Shown here piece by piece: positions 45,894 to 57,021 of a DNA stretch of 64,000 nt (the stretch's first letter is position 1; every line of letters begins with the position of its first letter). Source of the DNA: Wolfiporia cocos (taxonomy: Eukaryota; Basidiomycota; Agaricomycetes; Polyporales; Phaeolaceae); assembly GCA_029448655.1 (NCBI GenBank), contig JACCLO010000014.1, positions 1,922,001 to 1,986,000 on the forward strand, in the 5' to 3' direction. The position numbers and the translations under genes were made by a program. The notes below the pieces were generated by a model. That model made no database searches, was not told the DNA's origin, and saw nothing but the letters and a program-made list of their open reading frames with translations.

Positions 45894-48800
45894 GCCGGCG
45901 GATCGCTGCTGCTGGTGCCACAGGGGACGTACAGGGACACGGGGATGTCGCACCATGCAAGACCCAAGTCCATCTCCTATAAGCCTCCAGCTGCAAGCGC
46001 TGGATTAGGCCATTCCCCCCACATCATATGCGGGGCCCCGCCGCAAGAGCAAACTCGCGGCCGCTCGCGGATAGAGCGGAACGGGCGATTGGGGGCTCCA
46101 GAAAGACGAATGAGACTTCGAAGATCACGTAGGGCCAGACACTAGCGCAGTGATCTGAATGCCGAGGTGGTCATGCGGCGTGCCTATATGACACTCCGCA
46201 CCTCCGGGGCGCGCGCGTCGCCCAGGGATGGCGCGTCAACTGACCAAACACGCTTGATACCATTCGACATGCTGTGCCGACGTAGGCCGCCGTGAAACAA
46301 ATATGCTAGGCTCTGGAGGTGAGCTTGAGCTTGATTTTTGTGTGGCCTTATAGCTCCAAATGATCGCCGACAAACTCGAAATGATACTCATGGCAATGGC
46401 ATAGGTGCGGACGCTGCACCCCAAAACGGCTACCCAACAAGCCGTGGTATCTCCTGGCATTCGGATGCCCTTGCCGATGGTACAGGCGGTTCTACCCCTA
46501 AGGTCCGTCGCTTGTTCCGAATGTGTTTGCTCGCCGCGAGGCAGTTTGCAAGTGCTGCTCTGAAACCAAACGTCGACATATGCGTGCGATCGTCCATATC
46601 TTGTTGCTAAAGATACGGAGATGACTGCCTAATGGCTCTTGAAGCGAACGCCGATAACCAAGCCGCAAAGGTCTCTTTCACAGTATGGCTATTTACGGCT
46701 GTTCATTGCAGGGTCATCGAGATCAGCAAATTGCCGCTGGGAATCCGAAGATGTACTTCAGTCTCGTCCGGCTTCGTCTTGTGATTCGCCGACGATAGGT
46801 GTGGGTGTAGCGTGCCTGTTACTCTCGCGCTGATCGCTCGGTGTGCAGAGATTGCACAGGTAGCCACATTCAAGCATCTCGGTCATCGCGGAGATTCGCC
46901 CAGACACTAGTTTGTGAGAAAACCGGTGCGTTATACATGCAATCTGCAGAGGCACCCACACCGGGCACGTAAGATACACGCCTGCGATATAGCAGTGCAG
47001 ACGATAATTGATATCTGGCTTGTCAGTGGTCTCAATTCCGTTACTCCCTAATGAAATTCTGTGCCGCGTTACCGTGCCGTTCGTATCCGACAATCCGATT
47101 GAACGGCCCGCAAGCAAATGCTATCGGCTGAAAAAAGAGGTCAAAACACAATGGAACACAAGGCGCTGCTGGCACTGAGCTCTCAAAATATCATGTGTGT
47201 AACGTGACGTACGGTCCACTCCGTGCACACGAAAACGCTGCCTTCTAATGTGACCGGGCTAGGAACGGAAGTAGGCGAGATATGTTCCGGTACCGAGCGA
47301 AAGCTAGGCTGCTGGCAGTGAAGATATCTCAGCCGACAACAAAAGGAATCATTGAATCTATTCGGCGGCGCTTCTGATGAAACGATCAGGCGAGGAGGCG
47401 GCCGCCGTACCCTGATCTCGTGAGTTGTCGTATTGGATGAGCATGTGTTCTCTGAGGTCGCCTAGCGTATGAGGCGATGTGATGATTGTTGTCTTGTAGA
47501 CCGGTGTCACTGCTTGAGAATATTTTGTATGACTGACCGGCCGCCATGGGTTCATGATGTAGGATTTGGTCGCCGTTAACTAGCGGAAGAATGATTGATC
47601 TGAGCAGTACATTGAACATTCTTGGATGTGATGTCGTATCATCCCAAACAAGGTGGACGCGGTATCAGAAGAAAGTCCGAAATAACGACGGGCCGCCAAA
47701 ACGTACGATGTCTGCATATCAACCTTCTCCACAGAGAAGCATCGCACTGCACTAGCAATGTGTACTATCATGCGCTTGCCATGTCATGCCATCGCGGAGG
47801 ATGTATGGATGTATGCACCATCAGGGTAGTACATCGTCTGTGGTGCGCGTTAACGGCGGAATTAGCAGGATCCACACTATGTAGGTCGTCTGTTCACTCA
47901 CGTCCAGAAGCAGATGACAATATAGTGCAAGAATAAGCTGGGCTGCCAATAGAAAGGAAACCTCTCGTTCTGTGTAGCATTGCACGAGACAGCGGTACCT
48001 CAAGGCAGTTTTACCGGTCAAGAGCGGGGGGCCATGATGAAGCAGATGAATGAAGCAGATGAATGCATAGATAAGCACTGCCAAGCGCTCCGCCTGTTTC
48101 CTTTTCAGGAGTCAGAGGCGGGCTACGAGCGCTCCGGAAGACTTCCCATTTCGCAGACCCGTCATGGTCAGCTGCACGGAGATGTCGCGGAGTGTACGTA
48201 TCTTTTAGACGACCTAGGTTGTCTCATCTGATATTTCTCTGACGATGTTGCAGCAACCGCGCGCTTGGTTCTGGTAGCAGGCCACATGGTCTCGTTCTTT
48301 CTCCTTTGAGCAAAACGGTGAATGCAAGCATCAGCCGACCGCATGTATGCACTCGCCGAAGTATTATAAATAGCGTGTTCACACTTAAAATGGTGCGCCT
48401 CGCTGTTCTGTACTAGGTGAGCGTTCTAGCTGGGCTTCGTTTCGTTTGATACATTGCAAGCACACATCGCAACTCGGATATCCGGACCAGATTATTGCAA
48501 TGGCAAGTATGATTCTCGCAGCTAGAACTTCTCGGGTTGCGTCGGCGATAGGTATCTCTCGCTGGCACATCTAAATCCGCGATACTGCCTAGAAGTCACC
48601 CGCATATATCCACCCGAAGTGAAGGCTGGCTGGCGGCTGGCAGCATCTACCAAATTGATCAGCTCATCCTTAACCTCACTGGCCGCATCATAGCATTACC
48701 TTTATTGAGGTAGGTTGTGACTGTTCCATCGCTGTCAGTTCAACATCACGTCTGGTGACACTACGCGCATCTATTCTTGGGGATGAATCTGTATCCACCG

Positions 48801-50037
48801 CCTCGTTCCTGCAGATCCACAGGACTCTTCTCTGGGTATGCTCACAAGCAGCGCATTCGCGTGACCCCACTCTGTGGCTCACACCTCTCTGGATCACAAA
48901 TCTCATTGGGCAACACAGCATGTGTCTATCCTTGACCACGGACCTATATGCGCATGATGTCGTTCCTGCCGGTTATGCCTTCATGCGTCAAGCGTACCCT
49001 TCTCCGGACATGCTCAGAAGCTACGCTAACCGCATCCCTTTGCCACTTGGCCTATTCCACTTGAGATCACGAAGACTTCCTCCGCAACCTTGTTCGTGCC
49101 AGCCAACCCCCCGTACCGAATTTTCCACGTCTGTCCGCGTGCTGCTACTTTCCGGGGCTAGCCTGCTACTCTCATGAGGTCGGTGCCTTTCTGGGCAGCG
49201 CTCTTATGACTCCATGAACAATGCCAACACCTCCCTTAGTCTATGATGCAACCTATGGCCTGCCTCCACGCGTACAGGTGAGTCGTTCGGCGCCATTCAA
49301 GCGCTCGGTACATGTCTCTGTGAGCGACTATCCCAAGCCTGTGGCAGATTAAATCGATCAGCGTAGTACACATGGTGGGCACGGCATGCACTGATTTCAT
49401 TGCGGCACCGAACACGTTGTTATTCATACTGCATGATGGTTCATTCTGGCTACGCTGTAGGCGCTTTGCATTCATTCCAGCTGGGCACCTGCGTTGTGTG
49501 TGGTCTCTGTCTGTGCGCCGAGCACTGCCTCCGCTCTGGCTGTGCACCAGCAAACCTGTTCAGCGTTCTCTGGGAAAGGAATATGGTTCATCTATGCTCC
49601 GCACATCCACAGCGCCTCACGACAGCAGTTGCGCGCTCCGGGCTCCGGACTGCGTCTGCATCCAGCACGTCGGCTCTGCACCTTGCCCTGCGCGGTCTTG
49701 ACTGCACGCTGTGTTCCGTTTTGTACTTGTTGCACGACCCAACGTCTCTAGTCTGCGACGGTTCTCTGGGACACAGGCAGAATCACTCAATCACAAAGGG
49801 TCCCATCTATGCGTCTATGGTTGTTCTTGGCGCTCGCGCCTGTCTATGCTCTATGTTGTGATGTGGCTGCCCTAAGGCGTCTATGCGAACTAAATAATGA
49901 TACGAAGACTCGTACGCTAGATTTTGGTCTGGTCCGTGATGCCATAGGTCCGCAGACACATCCTCCTCCCCTATCACCCCGCCCTTATATCACACACCAT
50001 GTCATAGTACTGGAGTTCGAAGATCGATGTCAGGTGC
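45894..50037. other. Gene-poor interval upstream of permease
   Basis: 4.1 kb with no recognisable protein. ORFs of 60-150 codons (for example 46758-47117 minus, 48755-49177 plus) show no motif or codon pattern suggesting function. The first 200 bp next to the permease carry its promoter (see the palindrome entry). Confidence 0.45.
46030..46041. promoter_or_regulatory. Palindrome GCGGGGCCCCGC, candidate CreA/Mig1-type site
   Basis: A perfect 12-bp palindrome 137 bp upstream of the permease ATG. Each half contains GCGGGG, which fits the SYGGRG consensus of fungal carbon-catabolite repressors (Mig1/CreA). Regulation of the permease by carbon source is inference. Confidence 0.35.
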
Positions 50038-52976
50038 TCAGAATCGACTGAGGTCTCTGCCGAAGATCCAGTTCAGGAACCTGCGTAACATGAGTCCATC
50101 AGCTCAGCTGTACTCATGCTCGGCTCTATCCGCACTCACCAGTAAGTCGGAACCAAAATCCTATTAAAAGCGCAAGTCAGCGCCGCTCATACATCATCAC
50201 GTACAAAGCAACTCACTTATTCTTGATGCTCAACGTCATGGTGAAGTACGCCGAGCGCCACAGAAGCCACGCGAGGCGACCGGTCTCTTTCGTCTTGGGG
50301 CCCGACTCAGCCTTGGTGCGGTCGTACACCGCCTGCCAGTCGCCGATGTACGCCAGGCTGCCCGCGTTCCGGAATTGGAACGGCACCAGGGCATTACCCT
50401 CCGGCTCGCCATCGCGGATGAGCTTGTTCAGTTTTTTGGTCATGTACTTCGCCTTTTGGTTCGCCGCTGCCCGACAACATCCTCAGCAACATCGCGTCGT
50501 TGGTAGAGATGTACACCCACCCTGTGCAGTCGCGGGCAGCGGCTGACCCTTGATCATAGCCGCATCGCCAATCGCCCATACGTCTTCGTTCGGCTTGCCC
50601 GTCTCTTTCGTGATGACGTTCAAGTGTTCGTCAGTGATCAAGCTGCACGTTATGATATCCCTGGACTATCAGCAGCAGCCACCTCGGCAGAACGCACGCA
50701 CGCACCTCGCCGTGCGCGGATCCTTCTCCACGTCTTGGATTGACTGAATTAGTGGGTTAGGGGCGAGACCCGTGCTCCACACAAGAAGCCCGAAGTTTAC
50801 TGCGTCGGCATGGTCACATGGATCCCCTTGCGTAGGGGCCTGCACGTCACATACCTTCGCCCTGCTCCTTGACGTACATCTTGCCCTAGAATCGTGCATC
50901 GTTCAGCCAGAGTTCGATGATGCAACACCGCATGCAGAGGCCCACTCACCGCTTCGACGCGCTCGACATGGTGCTGCGTGAGGATCCGGATTCCCTCACG
51001 CGTGAACTTCTTCGTCGCCCACCTGTACTTCCGCGTCAGCGCCATCCGTGCTATACATCGCGAGAAAGGAAGGAGTAGAGGCCACGTACTCCTGCAGTCC
51101 GACATCGAAGCTGCCCAGGATCTTCGGCGCAACGTCATACAGCGTGATGCGTGCGAACCGCGCGAGGGTCGGGAAGTGGCGCTTCATTTCCGCGTGCAGC
51201 AAGTCGTGCAGCTCCGCGGCGAACTCGACGCCCGTCGGACCACCGCCTGTAGACGTTTTGGCGATGCACACGATTGACCGGCAAGACGAGAATTGTGCAA
51301 GAGGAGCAAGCGCATGGCAGTGAGAGATACGCGCATAGTGGAAGTGTCGTGTGATGGCAAAAGCCACAGGAATGATGGGAAAGCACGCGACCATTCGGAG
51401 CAGGGATTGGCCCAAGATCAGGACACAAGCAAGGTCGTACCAGTGATATCGGCAATTCCACACAAGTCAGGCGATGGTCAGGGCACGAACATCGTTCGAG
51501 TGTCCCGCACAGCATCATTGTCCGAGCAGCCCCAGCGCCAAACATGAGCATCACACGACATTGCGATGCGAATACCATCCAACAGGAGAACGAGCCATGA
51601 TTGTGCGAGTGACGCGGACGCCGCGTACGCAAGGCATGTGCGTCCACGGGGTGCAGATTAGTCGTTGGTGACGCAACAGAAGGCATAGAACGCCATCAAA
51701 GCCAACGCAAGGAAGCATTTGGAGTTGACGTAGCCACCGTGTCCAGCATCGCCAAAGACCAATCAGAAATAATCAAAACCATATAACACAATATTCGTCA
51801 GTTCTTGCCTCATACGAGACAGGTGTCGACGGGTACGCACCGACGATGCAGAAGTGCAGCAGCTTACGGCGATCACTGTCCGTGATCGTTGGCTGATTTG
51901 CCTGCTCGAAGCCTGTATGACGAGAGTCAGTAAGCCCCAGAGTCAGAAGAAGCAGGAAGGAGATGTACACTCAAGGATGCGCGCACGGATCGCACGGGCA
52001 TCACGGATGTCTTTGAGGAAGTGTGCGTGCTCTTTCACGCCCGGGATGTTGAACGCTGCAAAAGGACTGTGTCAGTGATCGACAGACTACATCACACGAG
52101 CGGGTATGCCGCCGGCACGAGCGCAGCCCACAGCATTCGAGAAAATCCGAGGAGCACTCACTCCGGCTGTACGCGCCGACCGCGATCACGAGTCGGTCGT
52201 ACCGCAGCGTGAACTTGGGAGAGCCCGAGTCGGGGTGCCCCACAACCGCGGTGTCCGGGCGCCCGCCCTGCCCTGGCTCTGCCCTTGCGCCCTGGTGCAT
52301 CAACGCGGGTGCATCCGCCTGTTTCGGGATCGCAAGCGCGCCCTCCGTGGCGGTGGAGGAGGGTGTCGGGCCCGGGACTTGAGAAAGCGTGTTTGGGGTC
52401 TGCGGGTGGAGGGGCGGCGTTGCAGGCATCTGTGGTGTCGTGCTCGTGTCAGAGCCGAGCAGGAGAAAGCATGAATCGGGAAGCATGACGGAGAGGGCGT
52501 ACGCAGGTGAGTGTCTTGTTCTTGAAGTCGATCGCGTCACACCATGCTTGGTACGCGTTCTACGTTGAGAAGATCCGTTAGATCAGCGGGGTCGGTGGAG
52601 GGTGCATGGGAGGATACTGACCACTTGCGGCGTATACCTCCGCACAGGCTCGACGGCCGTGCGGAACTCGAGCGTGCCGACCGCGCAGCTTGCAAGCAGT
52701 GGCGTGAAGTTGAAGTAGTTTGTCGGCGACACGACCGTCACGTCTACAAGTATCGCCGCTGTCAATAGGAATACAGGGACACAAGCGTAGGTACGCACTC
52801 CAGCGCTTCTTGTCGATGCCGCGGAGGAGCTCGTACCCGCCCCACCCGCTTCCTAGGACAACGAGGTGCTGTTGTGAGCGCGGTGCCGACGCGCTCAGAT
52901 GACGGCGCGCGCCCGTTCGTGAGAGCGCCACTGCATGGGCCGAAGTGCTTGCGCGCGTGGTGTGGACTTGCAACAT
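50038..52976 (-). CDS. Mitochondrial type II NADH:ubiquinone oxidoreductase (NDH-2)
   Basis: Fourteen minus-strand exons: 52976-52799, 52743-52622, 52559-52503, 52429-52162, 52055-51969, 51912-51841, 51246-51090, 51022-50950, 50885-50855, 50799-50706, 50642-50521, 50466-50217, 50160-50140, 50080-50038 (524 aa). The Arg/Ser/Ala-rich first 35 residues look like a mitochondrial presequence. The FAD-binding GxGxxG is in [15 protein letters not shown], the NAD(P)H one in [64 protein letters not shown] and [10 protein letters not shown] are family blocks; the C-terminus [14 protein letters not shown] fits the membrane anchor. No EF-hand is seen. A Pro/Ala/Gly-rich insert of about 70 residues follows LTC (exon 4), and intron 6 is 594 nt. 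It oxidises NADH without proton pumping; matrix or intermembrane side cannot be told. Confidence 0.93.
51247..51840 (-). other. 594-nt intron with 11-bp inverted repeats
   Basis: This intron is about ten times longer than its neighbours. TTTGGCGATGC at 51257-51267 recurs inverted at 51746-51756, leaving a 500-bp interval with no coding signal. A degenerate inverted-repeat transposon inserted in the intron is possible; no target duplication is evident. Confidence 0.4.
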
Positions 52977-53515
52977 GTGGACTAGGGAGCACTGGCGACC
53001 GGGATACGGAAGAATATATGCAAGAGTGTTGAGTGGGCGCGTGGAGGATGGGAGGAGAGAGATGGGGCGAGAGCCTATATGTCTTGGGCGGTGAGTGGGT
53101 TTGGGTGGACAGACTCTGGAGAGACGTCATCGGACGATCACGGATGCTTGCCATGACGGACAGTGCGGCCAGTCGGGTGCGGGTTGATTAGTGTCCCGTC
53201 CTGCGACATTCGCCGGCTCGTCTCTGCCTCCCGCTGGCGGCGGCGTCCAATACCGATCCCGCTCGTCGAGGTGCCTCGGAACATCGGGTTCTGCCCATGA
53301 GCTCGCGTAGGCGCCCGGTAACCTCATCCCCGATCAGTGATAGCTTGCCCAATCGGAGCGCGCCGTTCGCGTTTGGTCGCACTCTCTCCGCTTGTTGCCT
53401 CTGGTTCTTCCCGGATGCCAGCGGGTATTCTGGGATCTCGCTAAGGTCACGGTCACGTCGGATATCGCGAGAGCGGTGCGATCCGTAAAAGCAAGTCGAT
53501 CCCAGCAAAAAGCAT
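52977..53515. other. Intergenic, NDH-2 to tRNA-Glu
   Basis: NDH-2 promoter region and 3' flank of the tRNA. No coding signal. Confidence 0.5.
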
Positions 53516-53594
53516 TCCGACACGGGGAATCGAACCCCGGGCTATCGCGTTCGTCGATGAGAGGCGATAATGTTAGCCACTACACCATATCGGA
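53516..53594 (-). tRNA. tRNA-Glu(CTC) with short intron
   Basis: On the minus strand: acceptor stem TCCGATA/TGTCGGA, D-arm GTGTAGTGGCTAAC, anticodon stem ATCGC/GCGAT, T-arm CCGGGGTTCGATTCCCCG. A 15-nt anticodon loop reads CT-CTC-A, eight bases (TCGACGAA), then C, so an 8-nt intron sits at the usual position 37/38 and the anticodon is CTC. The sequence outside the loop matches eukaryotic tRNA-Glu. Confidence 0.92.
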
Positions 53595-55951
53595 TTGATA
53601 ATTGTGTCATCTTAATTACTTATATCTTGCTAACAGACCCAAGGACTACGGGCTGCATGACTATTCGCAAATACAGCCACCCGATTGTTTTCTAGATAGC
53701 TGTATTATGACACACTCCGGCCACCAATGCAACACAATCATTTACATCGACCCCGAATGGATTTCACGCACTGGCACTGCTTGATGCCAGCAGCCATTGC
53801 TATCAGAAGGCGCTGTTGTACCACACTAATGATCTGGAAATCTGAATGCATATGACATCTGTACACAATGAGGCACCTCGCGTATAAGATAATCACCGTA
53901 GGCCTCGTGTCATTCCGGTCGGACATACGGTGGCTGTACTTGTATCGTTCATAGCGGAGGACGATAGACGCGGAGGACTAATGTCGGGCCATGCGCACTG
54001 ACATGAAGCTGATGAGTACCCTGGCAGGCCGAAGGACTCGGGTCCCGTCTTCATAGTGTCACCCAACGATATTCGGAGAACACGATAGCGATACGGCATG
54101 CTAAGGGCACTGCGCAGGCTGATCAATAAAGCCGTCACTGCCATCACATCGTGGTGGCCTACCGCAGGCTTACAACGCGTGGGACGGAGATTGGCAGTCG
54201 CAGCTCCAATCCTGTGCAAAATCAAAGCGGAGAGATCATACAAGCGGTGGGACGTACTAGCATGAAATTGGGCGGCAGTGCGCGTTTGTAAAATGGCAAG
54301 GGCACGACTGACGTCAGAGTGGCGGACAATATCGACTGTAGAAATGGATAGACGATAACGTGAAGCAACACAGCGTACAGTATTCAGAAAAGCAGAAATA
54401 TAGAGCGCAAATGTTGCAGCGACGTGTCTAGCTACATTGTTGTAGAATGCACGTGTCAGTCAAGAAGCGATCATGTTAGCCACTACACTGCATCATGATC
54501 GGGTCGACGGTCTTAATGAAAAATGGGTCGCGTTACGGCTCAGGAGATATGTACTGTCTGGAACTTTTGGTACCGTCTGATACACTGTCAGAACATAGCG
54601 TTGTGATGATCTACATCAAAGCAACGAGGTCGCTTTCGAACGTGTGGCGTAACCTGAGCCACCATTCAACGTAACGCAAGCGCTCAAGCGCTCACAACCT
54701 ATGTAGGACCGCGTGAAATGTGTTGAGGCCCCCTTGCTTGCTTCATGCTCACAGATATACAAGTGAAAAAATGCGCTCATCGATAATCAGATGGGCAATG
54801 ATGCCCGTGTAAGGACGCATATGCATGCGATCTTGCGAAATCGGCTGTGAGCCTCGTGTTAACTGAGCATCAAACTCGAGGTAGTCATACGATCCGAATT
54901 TGTACAGGAGCGGAAGACATTAGACGCGTAGAAATGCTAGAATGATACCACCCGGTCATATCCAGAGGCTGTGTAGCCCCGGCGAAAACGGATACCGCGG
55001 ACTAATAGCGACCGAGGGCTCGTGGTGGCTCGCCACAACCCTCGAAGTCGACTTCTGAAGAAGATAGGCACGGGTATAGGATGCAACCAGCGATTAATAT
55101 AGGTGTATTTGCAAAGTTTGCATCAGAATGCAGGCGTTGACCACTGCACGATATCAGATGACCGAGTCCCGGCTGTGATCCCGCTGTAAGCTCGATGAAA
55201 AATGGAGGCACTGCCGATCAGCTGCAGAGATGCGCTCACCGCGGCGCTGTTGAGCAATGTAGCTAGTTGTAAGCTGTGACTCAACTGGACAGCTTTCGTG
55301 CCCGCCTGACCGGAGTGGAGGCAACATTACCTTTGAACGGTGGCACCGAGAAGCCGGCAATGTGTTGTGGAGCCTATACAATACTATGGCTACGGAGGCG
55401 TGTTCCATGAGTACAGTACAGGGATTAGCCGTATGTGTGCATAAGCTCGCCAAGGCTGTGGCGTTGACCAGTGAAGTTTGCAGCGGCCCGAAACACGCGC
55501 AGAATGACCACTATGATGCTATCGAAGATTCTTGAACCCGCTGAGTTCGGAGCGCATGCCATCGCTAATGTCAAAAATGGACTTGGTAGGATGGAGGTAT
55601 GCATTCAGTTATAGCGCCGGAGGCTTGTTGTGAATGACAGTACAAGACTACGAAGTACATGTAACGTATGACTGGACACTTAACACCGGACGCAAGCATC
55701 CAGCAAGCAACAAAGCGAGGTACACTTTCAGTTATGCCATAATAGAATGAGTATAGCAATAAGTAATCATGGGAAATCGTCACGGTCATGCTCCTGGACA
55801 TCAAATGGAGAGTTGGAGGGGGTAATGAATGAGAGGGAAAACGAAGGAAGGAGCTAGAAAGAAGCATCTGTGGCACGCCACATCGATCAAGCATTTTGGT
55901 CATGGACTCGGAGGCATTTTGAAGGAGCATCACACGTTGCATGTTGCATGC
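53595..55951. other. Gene-poor interval, tRNA to WH1-CRIB gene
   Basis: 2.4 kb, AT-rich, no protein family recognised. It contains the tRNA-Glu relic at 54466-54488 and the 3' flank of the WH1-CRIB gene. Confidence 0.5.
54466..54488 (-). pseudogene. tRNA-Glu 5'-half relic
   Basis: Twenty-one of 23 bases match the D-arm and anticodon-stem part of the intact tRNA-Glu at 53563-53585 (shared TGTTAGCCACTACAC). No T-arm or 3' half follows, so it cannot fold as a tRNA. It could be a tRNA pseudogene fragment or the head of a tRNA-derived SINE. Confidence 0.55.
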
Positions 55952-57021
55952 TCACACCAGCGTCAAATCCACCGGCTTCCTGTGCGGTGATCTCCGCTTC
56001 TTCTCGCCGTCTGCACGGTATGGGTCAGTCTTAGTCTCGCTTACGCCATCACAGCGTCACTGCACTCACTTGACTCTCCTGGCAGCTCCGCCTTGAGCAG
56101 ACCGTCGCTGACGGAGTGCACCGCGGCCTGCGCGGGCGGTTCTTCCGCAGAAGGATTAGCTTTCGAGGCGAGCCGCGCGCCCGCGTGCTGGCGATGCATC
56201 CCCTCAAGGTAGATCCGGTGCCCTTGGAATTCGTCAAGCATCACTTTCCACCCAGGGCCGAGGTTGTCGGACGCCTCAATGCGACCTTTTTCGTTGAAGC
56301 CGACGTGCGAGACGTGCACAAAGGAGCCCGGCGCGGGCCCGGAGATGAGCGATGACTTGGGCAGGACTGAGACAGGAACGGGGGAGGGAAGCGGCTTTGA
56401 TGGAACATTCTTCATTTTGCGCGGGGGATGTGCTGCGGAAAACAGGATATCTGTGAGACTGTGACCAATTCATGAAGCGATGCCAGTACCTTTGGACTGG
56501 TTACGACCGGTGACCTGCCGGTAGAAGGTGTTGGCTTCGTGATCGTCTTCGAAGCGAAGGCCGAAGATTCTTGTCTTTGAAAGAGTGTGTCAGTAGTGGT
56601 GCAGGCGAAAGGCCTGATTGGAATGGCACACCTTTCCCGGAAAGACGTGGAAGAACGGCTTGTCGAGGCGGTACTGTATGTCATCCGTGATCTCATACAT
56701 CCACACAAGACCCTTGCCCGGCGTCATATCCACAAGTCTGAGCCAATATGGCCCAACCTTCGTGTTGGATCCCGGCTGCGACGACGTTACCAGGGTGGTA
56801 ACGGGGTCTCGGCTGAATATCAGCATTCCCTGTAGGCCGGTATACGACCAGGAGTCTTGATGGCCCTCAAATGGCGCCTGGTACACCCGGGCGGAGGCGG
56901 TGGCCAAAACGGTCGCGTCAGATGGGATCTGGGAGCAGATGTGGCGTCGTTCCCGCTCAGAGAGATGTGGTGTCGCGCGGGAAATAGAAGACAGTGCCGG
57001 CGTTTGAATAAGTTGGAACAT
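55952..57021 (-). CDS. WASP-like WH1-CRIB protein without VCA region
   Basis: Minus-strand exons 57021-56632, 56574-56490, 56432-56070, 56010-55952 (298 aa). Residues about 20-160 are a WH1/EVH1 domain of WASP type: WSYTGLQGMLIF, YWLRLVDMTPGKGLVWMYEI, KPFFHVFPGK, FGLRFEDDHEANTFYRQVT. Residues about 185-200 are a consensus CRIB motif, ISGPAPGSFVHVSHVG, which binds Cdc42/Rac GTPases. It then ends with a short basic tail (NGEKKRRSPHRKP). The long Pro-rich and VCA (WH2-central-acidic) segments that activate Arp2/3 in WASP/Las17 are missing. The start is chosen as the first in-frame ATG and could instead lie in an unseen upstream exon. Likely a cortical actin or Cdc42 adaptor or decoy; this is inference. 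Confidence 0.83.

Noticed and set aside
48755..49861. Possible diverged relative of the repeat-unit core
   Set aside because: Similar pyrimidine-rich texture and a CAGGTGAGTCG motif, but no shared word longer than expected by chance was found by eye.
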